A DNA stretch of 64,000 nucleotides from Agelas oroides (taxonomy: Eukaryota > Porifera > Demospongiae > Agelasida > Agelasidae): assembly GCA_949130485.1 (NCBI GenBank), contig OX422188.1, forward strand, positions 2,131,722 through 2,195,721, written 5' to 3'. Below, one piece after another: positions 1-29,300 of this stretch. The notes beneath the pieces were generated by a model that saw nothing but the letters and a program-made list of their open reading frames with translations, had not been told where the DNA came from and searched no databases. The translations under genes and the position numbers were made by a program. The first letter of the stretch is position 1; every line of letters starts with the position of its first letter.

Positions 1-14712
<14,712 letters not shown>

Positions 14713-16450
14713 AGGATACTTTCATTGATCTTGTCGAATCTGAAAGTCTGAATGTACAAGTAATAAACATCATCAACTTTAGTAATGGAGTAATAGTGAT
14801 TAGCAGTTATATTTTGCTGAGAGTTTTGTGTGTTGTCTTACAATTTGGCACTTTGCAATGTATAAGCATTATGGGCTACGTAGTGCTCATATTTGTATGC
14901 TATTCATGCTTTTCCCAGTATGTTCAATTTACGAATAATCATATTAAATGATCAGTGCAGAGTGCATGAAATTGACAGTGTAAATTACAGACATCAAATA
15001 TAGTCTGTTAATGAAGTACCTTGTTAATGTTGAAGTAATTGGACAGAATTGACAGTTGCTGTGGAGGATGGCTGCATGTAATGGATTAGCTACCTTCTAA
15101 CTAAAAGATACTATAAATTAAGTTACTGGTTTGAAGATACTGTTAGAGTCACTTTATCTAAAAACTTGACTGGTACTCCAGGACTGATGTTAGACAGTCA
15201 AAATTGAATCTGAAACAGAAATCTACAAACAATTCTGTTTCAGGGACCATACCAACCCCTGTATCAATAGCATTTGTTTTACCTGACTTACAATTAGTCT
15301 TGTTTCCAGGCCTTCCTTAATTTCCCTCACAGCTTTTGATGGCTTCTAGTATGCCCCCCCCCCCCCCCCCAAAAAAAATAACCGTGCTCCTCATTTGAGA
15401 CCAGCACTCACTTCCTGCACATGTCACAATGACTGATGTGTAGCTACTATGGAAAATAGCAATGGTTTGCTTAGTAACAGTAACCAAGTAGCTTATTCTA
15501 CTGAAAATAAAATGATGGCCTCACGCAAAACTTTACGTGCCAACACACCCCCTCTATCCTAAGTGAGTGGATAACAAACTGCTATAATAGACCATTATAC
15601 TGACACCACCAGCTTCATCAGTCATTTTCTGGAAACCAGCCAACTAGAAATCTCTTAAGCAAGTCCATTCAAACACTTTCAATCATAAAAAGGTGCATTG
15701 TACAGCTCTTCAAAAAATATTAACAACAATGTTGACGTGTACAAAAGTAATCGACTCAATCTATATACAGCAAAAAATCAAAGGTTATAATTGGTATGAA
15801 AGCAACTGTATTGGGCACGGTACACAGTCAAAAGTCAAATGCTCTGTGATGCAGCAGAGATCGATAGTCCATCAATTAACTGTATGTCACCAGTGCTACA
15901 AGACTTTGCATTTCAGACTATAACATTTGGGAGTAGCAGCTCATCCTATCTGGAGGTTTATACATATCAATTTTTTAAAAACTTGAAGCATAAATCTGAT
16001 TGGTTCAATCTTTACAAACATTGAACACTGTCCATGAAATTCATCATACTACACATTTTTAACACAATTTTTTTTTCAGGTTAACAGTATGCATCCCTAA
16101 ATAAAGCTAAGTTTCACTGATAAAAACAAACTAATGGTTGATTCAGCTAATGTAATCACCATTGCACTAGATATATACTGTACTTCAGACTGTCAAATTT
16201 CCATCTCAGCTTTCAGTTTTAATTGTTTCAGTGCAATTGCATTACAGTGCTAGCTAGCAATAGGTGTGTAGGAATGCACAACTATTTTACATGACAGCAA
16301 TACCATAACTAAATTCTCAATTTTCCGCAAAGCCCTAAATAGCAAAACAAAAACCAATTAACCTAATCTAAACAATTGAGTGCAGCGATTAACATAGCTA
16401 CAGTGCTTATACAGCAAGATCACAGCGGGTGACTTTCAAAGAAAGCCACC
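14713..16450. other. Convergent intergenic region between genes A and B
   Basis: The 1,738 bp between the two stop codons must hold both 3' UTRs. It contains the gene A AATAAA near 14762, a 17-base C run at 15354-15370 and a second + strand AATAAA near 16101. On the - strand the only signal I see is a variant ATTAAA (16218-16223), about 230 nt after the gene B stop. I see no further gene. Overlapping 3' ends are possible if either transcript uses a distal site. Confidence 0.5.
14762..14767 (+). promoter_or_regulatory. Probable polyadenylation signal of gene A
   Basis: A canonical AATAAA lies 50 nt after the gene A stop codon. A GT-rich run follows around 14822-14842, the usual layout for cleavage and polyadenylation. 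Transcript ends cannot be confirmed from sequence. Confidence 0.5.
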
Positions 16451-17211
16451 TTATGATGGGGTTGGGCCCGAGGAGAATGTCTCACTGCCCAGATTTTGTG
16501 CTTCCCACTTGGCTTGTTCCTGAAGCTTGTCCCGTCGGGTCATCTCATTGTCCTGGAAAGATATTAACACATCTGAAGTAGTTCCAATGTCCATTATACA
16601 TATAAATGGTTGTGCACTTCTCCTTAGAGCTCTTGCTCACCCTTCCCTCGGGTGAACACACCCCCTCACCTCTGCTTTGAAGCGGTCAAGCACATCTTTA
16701 ACCATGGTCTCAAGTTTCTCCAGACGGCGAGCAGTTTCGTCCTCCTGTTCTACACCCAGTGTCAGTGCTGCCAGCAGAGGAAAGAACTCCAACTTTTCGT
16801 TTCGTATCTGGGAGGATAGTACGTGGAGTTTAAAGTGTTTTCATAATGTTGAGATCTAAAACGTGCTTACCATTTCATAGACATAGCCCTCAATGGCATT
16901 GTGGTCACTGGTGTCAATCTGGTCCAGGTAGATAGAGAAGTAGATGTAGTTCCACATATTGTGGTCATTCTCCACATGATCATCAAATCCCTATAGGGAA
17001 GAGGAACTATCTACATAACAAAGCTTGAAGCAAAAATGTGGGTGCCTCCTATTGTTAAATAACATGGTTTGAAGTGTATAGGCCTTGCATACTAAAAGTA
17101 TACCTCACAAGCATCCCATGAAATTAGACTTACCATAGCCCTACGTTCAAATTCATGGCTGGGGGTACTGCATATGAAGCAAACTGCCTTCTTGTCCTCC
17201 TCTATATGGTA
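16451..17211 (-). CDS. ITPR-like: Gene B exons 61-64: Cys2-His2 linker and coiled-coil tail
   Basis: Exons: 17134-17211 (CFICSTPSHEFERRAM), 16871-16990 (DHVENDHNMWNYIYFSIYLD), 16670-16807 (LEFFPLLAALTLG and the coiled coil RRLEKLETMVKDVLDRF) and 16451-16552, ending SSGPTPS and TAA. The C-x2-C and H-x4-H zinc ligands are intact. The last exon is four codons shorter than in gene A and its final residues differ, so only the extreme C-terminus has diverged. Confidence 0.88.
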
Positions 17212-20200
17212 CTGTACAGATAAAAGTTGATGTTTATTAGCAACAAGAAAGGAGAATAATAAACAATAAGGCATGACATTCTTCTTCCATTTCTTTCCCA
17301 CCACTGACATACTCTGTACTACTACACTGGCCTTACCCTCTCATCCCTAAGTTCAGAAAAGGTGTCCACAATGATACCAAACACAATGTTCAGTCCAATG
17401 GTGGTCACAAGTATGAAGAAAGAGATGTCATAGAGCAGCCGCAGCCCAGCCACCTGCCACTCATCTGGGACCAGTGGAATTACCTGGAGGGTGAGTAGCT
17501 TTGTATTACAATATAGTGCAGTGCAACTACACAGATGTCTCTACCAGCTGGCTTCACATTGTGGGTGCAACCAGCTGGTCCAAGATTGGTTTCCTGTGTC
17601 CACTTCTGCTTGTTTTGCAGGACAATTATCACGTGCATGCAGCATGAAAGCATGGTTCACCATGTGATGTCAAACTTGATTTGTGTGTTTATATAATTAT
17701 GATGCTGAAAAGCACATGCAATGCAGATGCAATACAAGTGAAATGCTGACCAACACAAGAAATGTCAGAATTGAGCAGAAAACGTGCATGTACAGAACAA
17801 CTAACTAAATGAGGCTAGCTGCCATAAAGATTGCAATTGGAGAGACGAGAGTTAGAGCGTAGTTTGAAGAGATAGACTGATACCTAAAGAGAAGCTGACA
17901 AAGACAGAGTAGTCAGCTACTGAACGCTAATGAATATTCTTACTGGCTGTTGCTTTAGAAGATGTCAGTTTGTTTCAACCAGCAATTTACCATAATTTGA
18001 ATGTTGCAATAGTTGGTACCCAGGCTTATACTGCATATACAACATTTTACATACATGCTAGATAAAAATTTATGTACCAGTCCAGGATTGTCCAAGAATC
18101 CATAACGTATGATGGTGATTAGGCACTGAAAGAGTGAGTTGCAGAATAGTTTTGCTTCTTCATTTGGCATGAGGAGTGACTCATGCAGGAAGGCAAATGA
18201 TACCACAGAATAGATGTATAGCACTACCAGACCCAAAATGGCCACCCAAAGCAGTGAAATGCCTGCATGAGAGAGAGGGAGAGAAATACAAGTATCAGCT
18301 GTATATACGTGTTGAAGAATATCACAATTATAGTTAAATAGGGCATGAGCAGTACATCACATTTTTGGGGGGATGGGCTTGGCACTGCACAAGGTGATTG
18401 TTGTTGGAGAAAGTATTTTTGGCTTAGTTTTCCATTGCTAGCTCTCAGCAGAAGTCACAAAGTCTAGTCAAAGTTTAGAAGTAGTTCGCAAACTACTTTT
18501 GGATTTGGGCTGTAAGCCTGATCTAACTCTGCACTGACCTGCCAATTAGGGGTCATGCATATCATTATGGTGTTCTATGTAACTTAAGCGTACCATTGTG
18601 TGATTATGAAGAAATCGTGACTTTCATTGGCAGCCATGCAGTCATTGGTGGCCGCCAACTGTGTTGTAAGCTTTTGCTTGACACAGCCATCTACATTTGT
18701 TACCAGAACTTCTATAATTAAATGGCTGTTTATAAAGTTTAGCTTGGTAAATGGTTATTGCTCTTTCTGAATATGTACAAACATGGAATCACTAGCCACA
18801 ATTGCAGACTCCCTTCAGCACTGACAGTGCAAGTTGCTTAATTCTCAGCTCAGTACTAGCTAGTAGCTGCTAGTGATTTTCTGTGGTACAAGACCAGCAA
18901 TATTGTTGTTCAGGTGAATATCGTTGACCTTGTGTTCAACTATGGGTAAATTACTCTTTCCCACTTTTTAAACTGATAAAAAGGATGGAGTAATAGCATG
19001 AGTTTACAGTGCATAATATATAATTGCGTCAGTGTTGGTGTGTAGTCTGATAAACAGTAATTATGCCATTATCTGGATTGTGACAAGTGAACATTACCAT
19101 TTTTTGTGATGGAGCGCAGCACCCTCTGCAAGATGTCATTGTTGACAATGATATGCAGGAGACAAAAGCAGTAGAAGTAGCCCCAGAAAACCAGAGAAAG
19201 AATGGATGCCACTACAAACAGCTGGGTGAATGTGTGTGGTGTGTTATTCATACATATATTCACAGCTTGTAAAAGTATTCTTCAACTTGTGCATGTACTT
19301 ACCACAACATACACAGTTTGCAGTCCAAAAATGTTCACATCAGAGTAAGTTTCTTCAGGTGGTTTGTGCCAACTAAATGGAGGCATTACAACTTAAAACA
19401 AGCATGCAAACAAGCATGCAAACAAGCATCCGTACACATTGACAGATATACAGGCACACATTCACACACATACCGTTTCATGGGATAGTAGAAGTATTGT
19501 GGCAATACAAAGTTTCTCCAGTTAATGAGGAAGTACTCTATCAGCATCCACAGGGAGAAGAACAGGTGGAAGGCTCCAAAGATGTAGAGCACAATTGTGA
19601 ACCAATCCGGAAACATTGGCATAAATGTCCCTGTCACTTCCTCAAAGGTCAGATTTGTACTGTGAAGGAGAAGAGGGATGAGTAGGAAAGTGTGAAGTGT
19701 GTGGGTAAGTGTGTGGGTGTGTGAGGGAAGGGGGAGGGGAGAGGGTAACTAACTAGTTGGTCTCTCGCAGGTTGGTGGGTACTTCATAGGTGATTAACAG
19801 CAACAGATTCATCAAGAAGGAGAGGAAGAGCAGGATGAAGTATCGTTCACGCCTGTGGGTGCATGGGTATAAAATATATAAACATGTTGAAAAGTACATA
19901 CACAGGCCCTAGCTACCACTCACGAAAAAGAGATGAGGCAATGTGATAGCCAGTTTTTCTGTAGCCTCCTCTGGAGTAACAAGCAAGGTAAATCTATTGT
20001 TAGTCGCACCTTTACACTACCACACATCCATACGCAAATACACACCTTGTGTTCTGTTTCCTTTTTGACAGCTTTCATCCATTTCAGAAAATCTCTCAGC
20101 TTGTCCTCAGGTGAGTCACGATTCACATTCCACTTCACCCTTTCCACCAGATCCTCTCTAAATTTGTTCTAGGGAGGAGCAGAATTCAGTTTCGGTGGTA

Positions 20201-20288
20201 TAGATATGATATCTCATTTGTGATGCATGCACTGCATGTGAACTCATGCAAATATCAGAGTGAGCATACACTTTTGTTCTTAGTGTGT

Positions 20289-20337
<49 letters not shown>

Positions 20338-23300
20338 CTGCACACTGTGCTTACCTCTGGATCAAACTGGAAGTGGACACGTGTTAGGATCTTGTCTCCA
20401 TCCATGTTCTTGTAAAACACCTCCACACTTCGGGAGTGGTCTTGGCAAAATTCCCATGCCTGACAAGTTACAGATTTGGTTTCTTCTTTGGTTCCTTCTT
20501 TGGTTTCCTTTTTGGGTTCTGCAGATAAAGGTACACTGCATGTAAGATATGTTATCAGAGCTTTTTGAATTTTAGCTAAGCTTTCTTCTGTTTGGGTTCT
20601 GTTGGGAAAATTGCAACTTCATCTGAGAACAATAAGGCATGAAATCATAGGGGCAGACTTGCATGGATCTGTCACACGAAAATAGGTCACTCTACTGAAC
20701 TTGCAAACCACAATCATTCACAACCCACAATACCCCACCCTTACCAATCTGTTCCTTGATGGTGGAAGGGATGTTGTAGTCCCTCAAGTGCACCAGGACA
20801 TGATATGTTCGGAAGAGACCTCTCTCCGCCTCATCATCAAATCCTTTGCACTTCACTTCTTGATTATCTTTCAACTCATAGAAGTCAGCAAGTGTGTCAT
20901 GAAGGGCAGGAATGTCAAGTGCCCCTGCAATCTCCTTCACCAGTTCTGAGGTGTTCTCACTAGTCTTCTCCAACATCACCTCCAGCAGCTCCACAGCTGA
21001 TGCCTTCATGTCCACTGACTGTGAAAGAGTGTGAGTGGTGTGAGTATATATATATAAGTGGTGAGTTATGATGTGCATGTGTGTGTGTGTGTGTGTGTGT
21101 GTGTCTGTGCAGAGCTAGTGGTTCACTCACTTTCTCTCCGTACTCTCCACGCCTATCAACTATGTCAATTTGGAAGATGCTGTTGAGTGCCTCCAGAATT
21201 TGATGGTTGAAGATGACTTTCTGGTTGGAGTAGTTCCCCACACACATCTCAATCAGTGTCTGCAAAATGAGGTGCACTAGTTCCACTGTCTCCTTATTGA
21301 TGTCATGGTAGAAGTGTTGGATGAACAGTGCAATTTCCCCAACCAGATTGACAGTGTGAATGTTGTCTCGCTGTTCCCGGAGGTAGTTCTGCATAAGCTG
21401 GTACTGGCCATCACACATCAGGCCAAGTACTTGCAATGCTAGCTTCACATGGGAGGAATCATTGAACAAGAGGAGCTCTACAACTGCTTCATTAAGTTCC
21501 TCCACTGCTCCAGCATGGTCTTCATCCTGCCAGGGAATAGATTTGATAGATATGAGGCTATGATGATCTGTGAGTATGTTAAACTCCTACCCCACAGGAC
21601 CCACATACTTACCTGTTTCTTGTCTTGTTTAGAAGCGGAGCGGCGAGCAAGAGTGTTGCGAATCAAAGTTCCATTTCTTGACTACAGTGAAGAAGTTAAT
21701 TTAACTAATCTCAGTATTCACAAAACTGTAATATTTTGAAACAGTGGGAGGTAGGCTCCCTCACAGAGTATTAGGGACACACACCCCATTCATTGTTTTG
21801 CCTAAAGTGAGTTCAATTGGTGATAATTTGGGCAATTTTTTGAATTACATAAGAGAGCAGTTTATGCAGTTTCATCATTGTGTGCCTTGGACACTAATTA
21901 ATGACTTGCCACGGAGGTACTGTTACTGTGTATGTGCATCAGATTAGTCTATCAGTCAGTTTGTCACACTATGCAGCTGTCCAGTGAATACTTTTATTGA
22001 CATTTAGTTTGTCCCTGTTACTATATGCCTGCCTGTTGCAACTTTATCACAGTGATAATTATGTAAATTTTGTGTGTAAATGGGCTTTAAATTGGAGCTA
22101 GTAGTTATATTTATGGTGTATACCATTACTGCGCCTATCCCAGTAAGAGCATGCTTGTGTTAGTCCTTCTAACTCTAAAAATTATTGCACACTACCTTTC
22201 ACTACTATCGCTATTGCTAAGCAATATATCATCTGAAACCATGACTGTTTATTGTTACAAGCTCATTCACAACCTTCCTACACTCCCAACATATTCTACT
22301 CACATCCATATCCAAAATGTCTGGAAATGGTTGACTAGAGGCCCTTTCTCTCCTTTCCTTTGGTTTTTTGGTTCTGGTAGGGGTAGGTGAGTATGAAACA
22401 GGAGGGGAGACCTCCAGGGACTCCATGGGAAATCTGGACCTCAATGCAAACGGCAAAGCCTCTTCTTGTGGGGGACTGCGGGTAAAGCTTTCCAGAGCGA
22501 TAAGCTCTGTCCCCATTACATCCTTAGCCTCATCCTCAACATTTATTTTCACTTCATCAGTTCGCTCTGGCTTCAGATAGTGTCTTTGTGCCTGGGGAGA
22601 CTGGTAGTATGCATCCAGAGTATTATGTAGCAACCAAAGCTTCCATCATGGTAATATGACTCACTCTGGATATCTGATGTCTTCCAGTGCCTTGGATTGA
22701 CTGGAAGGAACCAATCTAAGGGAAGGGGAGCAAGCAACATACAACTTACAATAGTTCTGCAGTACAACTATCTATATTATTTATTATAATGTATCTGCAT
22801 ACCAGCATTTTGTCAGTGGCCAGTCTAACTTCCATCTGGGCAAGAAGCATCTGCCTATAGATATGAAGGAACATGCTCAGCTGTGACATTGTATGAAGGA
22901 ACATGCCTAGCTCTGACATTGTTCTAGACCAACCCTAATTGTTCTGAGGCTGGCATGCACTCAGACGTGGTTGATCAAGTACACCATGCTTACCTCTCCC
23001 TATGCGTGATGGCTGCATTTGTTAGTAGGCCGTGCATTGTAGTGAAAAGGCCCTCTTCCCTTGTATGCAGCAGGTATTCCAATCCTTTCTGCACATGTCG
23101 ATTGCCAGAGAACAGAATGGCCTTCAAAAAAGCCAGCACCTCTCTCACAATTTCGTCATTTGTGTGTGACAATAGAGGGATTATCTGGGAGAGGTAATAG
23201 TCAAAGTTAGTCTGCAACCATGCAGTATGTTTACTAATAAAATAGGGCAATCTGACAGAGCAATCAAAGGTGTTATAAACATTATAACATTGGTGTTTCA

Positions 23301-26300
23301 ACATATTACATCTGTGTTTCAGCTTGTATTTGTGTATGAGATCATGATACTACCCTCATTCTAATGACTACATTAGTCTAGGGTTGCAGTAGAAAAATGG
23401 AAAGGCTCTGTGCTACCAGTGTCTTGCAGACAAGGCTAACTGATAGCTCTCCTACACTGTAAATGTACACTAGTATTAAGCACTTGGCTCAGTATATAGC
23501 TGTTGTATTATCCACAACATACTGTAAGAAAGTATGTGTCTCTCTGGAGTACTCAGCACTTGGCTTCACTAATTGGTCTAGTACTCAGTAGTGGTTGCCT
23601 CAATGACAGTGTTTGCTGCTCATGGAAGAATGATCAATATCAATCTACCAGTCATAAAAATTCATAATGGTTAATTTGAAAAAAGTATTCTGTTTCAGTA
23701 CTAATATGGCTTTGTCTTGATTTACTTTAGTTACAGTTCTGAGTGTTTTTCAAGCACTCCAGTGAGCAGCATGATATGGAATGAACATGCATGTAGCATG
23801 AGAGCTCACTAATTTTGATAGGTAGTTTATTGCTATTGTGAGAAGAGATACTCTTGGGACTTGCGATATTTGAACTATGAATACTAATGTGCTTTACGCC
23901 AGTATTCCACAGGTTTCACAACCTTCAATTTCATTGTATAGCCTATATGTACTTTGTATAGAGTGCACAGAAACATGTAGACACAACACAGTGTACATGT
24001 ACACTTAATCTAATACACTGACTCTTGACACTGCATTGCCAAAGTTTTGAATAGCATCCTGAACTGGTTCCACGTGTGCCTTACAGCGCCTAGTGTGGAA
24101 AGGAGAAACATGTGCTATGAAACACCTTGGGCTATCCTACATGTAATCCACCCAGTGACCCAGTATAAGCACACATGTGAGTAGATAACTATACCAATCA
24201 TGTTGTTGCCACTCACTTCCTGAATGTGGTTGGACTTTCCTCCTTCAGCTTGGGATCAATGTGCATAATCTCATTGTGGATGATAGCACGCAGAATCTGC
24301 AGAGACTTGACATCAAGCTCAACTTGACGCTGTCGCTCTTTATCCCCCATTTCGTTGAGCAGACTAAATGAGATCCTAGGGAAGAGTCACAATTTTGGGG
24401 ACAACCATAAACAAGCCCACAGTAGTGAGTTGAATTGTGGATTTTTCATATAATGTATATATTATGTATATACTTTTATTATAATATCCAAGACAGCCAG
24501 AGCGTGAACATATACTGTATGAGGGTTAGACAAGCCAGGCTGCTCACAGAATAAAGAGGGTAGTAAGATTTTTGAATGTTCAACCTGTGTATTTAGAGTG
24601 TCGGCATGGTGACTTACCTGCCTACTTCAAGCTGCGTAAAGTAAGGACCGTGCATGACTGGCTCTATCCACAGAAACAGCAAGAACTAGCATGATACTGG
24701 ACTTAGCTCATGTGAAGAACACTCAACCATACTTGATAGTAGTTGCATGCCAATGCAGGGAGGTCAAATTGCTACACATGACCATCTCTGCATCCATTCA
24801 TAATCTGGTAATGCGCTGGTGATCATCACTTCAATGCTGCTCTATACTGCTTGCTCACGCTCGCCCCAAAATGTTCTACATTCTACAATCAAGTAGTTTC
24901 ATTGTTTGTATAAACCACAAAGTTTAAGTCAGGAAAACTGGAATAAGTGATGTCAATGTAAAACTATAAATATGGTAGTACAGTTTTAAGCATGCAATTG
25001 TACCATGCAGCTGGCTTTTATCATGTAATTTCTCTTCTCAGGCGAACTAAGGCATGGGACATGTCATTTTTACACTAGATACACAGGTATTTCAAAAATC
25101 AATAGTGTGCATGGAAATCTGAAGCACCAGATGAAACTTGATTTGTGTATATATGAAGCTCTAAGCTACACGTACGGTACCATGGAAACCGTATTTGTGG
25201 GCGTGGCTATCAATTATCACTAATATCAATTAAGCTAATATTTGAGAGTATATCGTCGAAGGCGGAGCAGAAGACAACGGTTGCTTGCTACCAAACTTAC
25301 TATCAGAGAGTCGGTAGACTCTCTATGTAGGGATGGCGCCGACGCGCAATATATGCAATACTTAAGCAAAAGCTGTATAACTTCACCACAAACACGCTAA
25401 AAGCTTATTTAAGCATCCAGGCTTCCTCTTTGAGTGCCTTTGTGATCAGCAAGACTCATATAAGTGGCCAAAAGCTACGCGGAAGATAGCTAAACGCAAA
25501 AGTGTGCGATAGCAAAAGTGCCATTTTTCGTATTCTTCTTTCTTTGTTTCTTTCTTTCTTCGTTACGACTTTTGTTCAAACAACAATAACTCAAAAACGG
25601 TTCAAGCACTCACCGTAATTTTAGCACGAAACTGATGCTTATCACAGAGCGGAGCTCTACGACCACTCAGCGTCTTCATAGCTTCAAGTTCACCCTGGTC
25701 AACAAAAGCCATTCACAACACTTTGAGGCTGCCGTGCGTTGCTTAGGACGCCATTTTCTAATTTTGTACGCATGCGCACACGAAGTCTCGTTCCCAGACC
25801 AAAGACCACGGTCATTGGTCTGGAAGCGAGACTAGTGCACACGCGAAATCGCCAGCGGGCAGTATGCTTGGCTGTCACGGTCTTTTCCTCCCGCCGGCAT
25901 TGGGCAAGGCTTATGAACACTACGTAGGTAAGGCGCTGCATTCAGCTGCCTACTTGTAGCTACACTAAAAATAGCCTTTGAACTGTAAAGCTAGGATGGT
26001 CAGTTGTCAGTAGGATAGTAGTTTCTGTGCTGCAGCTGGTCAGTCGTCATGTGATTGACAACTGAAATTGGTTTCACAAAGTTTGGTAGGAATAGTGGTT
26101 GGCCCTTCATCAGGTTCTACAGCCGTTTCGCCAGCGACCGGAAGTGCAATAGGAGTGGTCATTTTTTAATTTGGCGTAAACACGAATACGTCATGAATTC
26201 ACCGACCACGTGGCAGACTCCATTTGGAGCACTTTGTTGGAGGGCAGCTAGCTGGAGTCGTGCGTGTGTGAGCACGCAGCAGTCGATCGGGTCTTGGAGG

Positions 26301-29300
26301 AAGAGCAAGGACTGTGCTATGTAACTGAACAAGTCCGGCATTCCTACGCCTTGGAACAGAAGAGAAATCGCGTCGTCTTCGAGGTATCCTCCGTTTTGCT
26401 GGTTCTGAATGAGGGACACGATCGCCTCCCCAATAGCGTTTCGCCAATAGCAGAGATGACGATTTTTGCTGTGGATGTTGTCCTTTGGTGCAACTTTCTA
26501 CCAAGTAAATAGTAAGTTGTTCCCATACATACTTTTGTGTATTTGAGACTCCAAAAACTTGCTATAATTAAGCAGTGTGACCTGGCTAGGTTGTGCAGCA
26601 CTCACCTTGCACCCCCTATTTTATTAGACTATGGATGGTGCATGCTTCAAAACCTTCTGTAGGCCTTATGTCCAGACTTTCACCCCAGCTTTTGTTACTT
26701 GATATGCCAGGAGGGCCTGTCATGATAAAAACGGACCCCCCCCCCCCCCCCCCCTAAAATGGACCACCCGGAACTAATTTTTCAGTAAAAGCCGAAAAAT
26801 ATGGACCCCCTGGAACTTATTTTTCTGAAATATTAGGACTCCGTATGAAATATTCGGACCCCCATAGATCCAAGCAAGTTATCACGTCTGGTGAAGACTG
26901 ATTCAAGGTGCTGGTCAGGCTCACCATACAATCGTGAAAGCTAAAACACCTGTCTAACTAAAGCCAGGAAGGTAGCTTCCATTCTGAATACGGTGAATCA
27001 CTAGTTCATCTTCTCGGCGATCTCCACGCTACCGAATCGGATGCCGACGCTGTTGTAGCCTCTGGCATTGTTGCACAGCTACAGATATCACATCAATTCT
27101 CGAAATAGACATAGGACATCTACTCACAATTGGCACAAGTTAAACAAGCGGCTTTCCAGCTTGGTACGGTGGTACACTTGCACACATGGAAGGGGGAACA
27201 ATTTTTCCAGGGTAGGTCCAAATATTTCACGATTGTTCTGAAATATTCGTTCCGGGGGGAACATATTTTACGGGGGTCCAAATTTAACGTGACAGGCCTT
27301 GTAAAACTGGTTATGTACAGTGACATATCTCTAACCTCGTTCCCAGGCTCTCCCCGCTAAGGAGGAGGAAAGCCTGGTACATTTTATCACATGTGTGACG
27401 TCAAGGGTAGACACAAGGTAGACATGACTTAAATGTGCGTGGGCATGCACGGAATCCAACCCACATAGTTTGGAGCTTGTGATCGAGGCAAGTACATGTG
27501 TAGCTACGATGGCGAAAAAAACGCTGGCCATAGTAGCCGTAAATTGCAAGGTAGACTGGTGTAGTAGATTCTCAGAGTGTCAGACATAGCACCTGACAGG
27601 CTGAATGGCAAGAAATTTCGTGATTGTTGTGTTTGAGTTGTCGCCACTGAGTCAAGTATCGACTTGTTCTATGTGGACAACTATATATCACTGACTGCAA
27701 AGATGAAGGTAACACACAAAAGCCATATTTACCCGAAAAGAAGACTGTAGTAGTCTTGAAAACGCTTGTGCTTGAATGTGTGTGGGCGCCCAGCTTAGTC
27801 CACCCCCACATAATTAAGTCATGCCTAGTAGCCCTTAATGTCATGCATGTGATAAAATGTACCAGGCAGGGGTGTCCGCTATTCAGGGGTTGCTTAAGTA
27901 TTGAAATGAATGGAAGAACAGTCGGGACTTTCGGAATTGCCCGTTATATCGTGGGTGTCCACTGTTGAGGGATGTCCGTTAAGCGGGGTTCCACTGTATA
28001 CTAGTTGCATGCCCTCTTGCCACCATTGGTAGCGTGGCGAGGCTTTGATGATAAACCTTTGCAGGAAAAGTCATCTAGCCAAAACTGGACCAGCCAGAGT
28101 GGCAACACTGCCACTGATGCTTTGCAATATATATAATGATGTGTTTTAATCTTGCTTCTGTTCACTTACTTCTCTTTGTAGGGAGACTGCTTCCGTCTTT
28201 GATGAATAACCAGTGTGCACAGGCTTTGCATTGAATTGTTGTATACTAGTATACTATATAGTTTGCGTTACTGCTGAACTTCTGATACCCACAACAGCAC
28301 ACTATCTTATACCATAGATGTCACTCTACTGTCTATGTTTATACAAATAGGTGGATTTTTGTTTGATTTTGTCTTGCTTGTATTGATGTAGTAGCCTCAT
28401 TCCCAGGCTCCTATGACTAACTGAAAAGCTGGGGGAGGAGGCTTGGCATGTGTGATAATTTTGGGGTCAACTTTGAGCGGACGAAACGACCCGAAGAATG
28501 GCCAGAACAACTTCTTTCCGAGGATGAGAATTGAGCTAACAATCTACTGTCAGTATGCAAAATTTTGACTTAAATGCAGCTGGCGAAACGCTGTTGGAGA
28601 GGACAGTTTACACTATGTTTTTTAGCTGTGATTCGTAGGAGCTGTACGAGATCGGCGGTGGTATCAACTATGAGGTGGGTAGCAAAATTGTACCTGCTTT
28701 GTTGGACTGTAGAAAGCTGCCTTCATATGCCCTGCGTGTAAAGCAGCAGTAAGTGGTGCCACCACCGAGATATAGTACATCACAGTCGCACGAAGAATCT
28801 CGCTCATTTCAGGCGTTCGTTTGGTGACTCAAAACGAGTGGGCGTGGCTAAATTAAAATTGGCGGAAGTTGTACGTGGCGAAACGGCTGTACACATAGGC
28901 CTAATTATTTAATACATGCCTGGAACCGCTACTAAACTGTCAACGCCGTTTCAAGTTCTGGTGTTGTGATTACACTTACGTGTAACTATAAACTGAGATT
29001 AACATCAAAAAAGTACAGAAACAAGACTTAAAAAACATTAAAAATGTAAAAAGATGTAGGGATGGCATGCCAAAAAGTATGCAAACAAGGTAGGGATAAT
29101 GCATGAAAGCAAAGGTCAACATATTGGCAAAGCCCCATCCCTACATCTTTTTCACACTACAGTTGATGCAATGCTGCTAGATCATATTAGCCTCGTCCCT
29201 GAGCCAACACGTGGGAGAAGGAAGTGTGGCCTGGGGACGAGGTTAAAATCCGATCATGCCATGTACTATTATAAGTCTGCAGTCTACTCCAACTCACTGC

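Larger units (their letters stand above)
26120..28889. mobile_element. 2.77-kb TA-flanked DNA element inserted in the composite repeat
   Basis: The left end CAGCCGTTTCGCCA and the right end GGCGAAACGGCTG are inverted copies bounded by TA at 26118-26119 and 28890-28891. Comparison with the uninterrupted composite repeat at 39347-40796 supports a clean insertion. Inside are a nested MITE (26714-27298), a pogo/Tigger-like end near 27985-28000 and an unidentified 113-codon open stretch on the - strand. No transposase motif recognised, so the family is not assigned. Confidence 0.7.
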
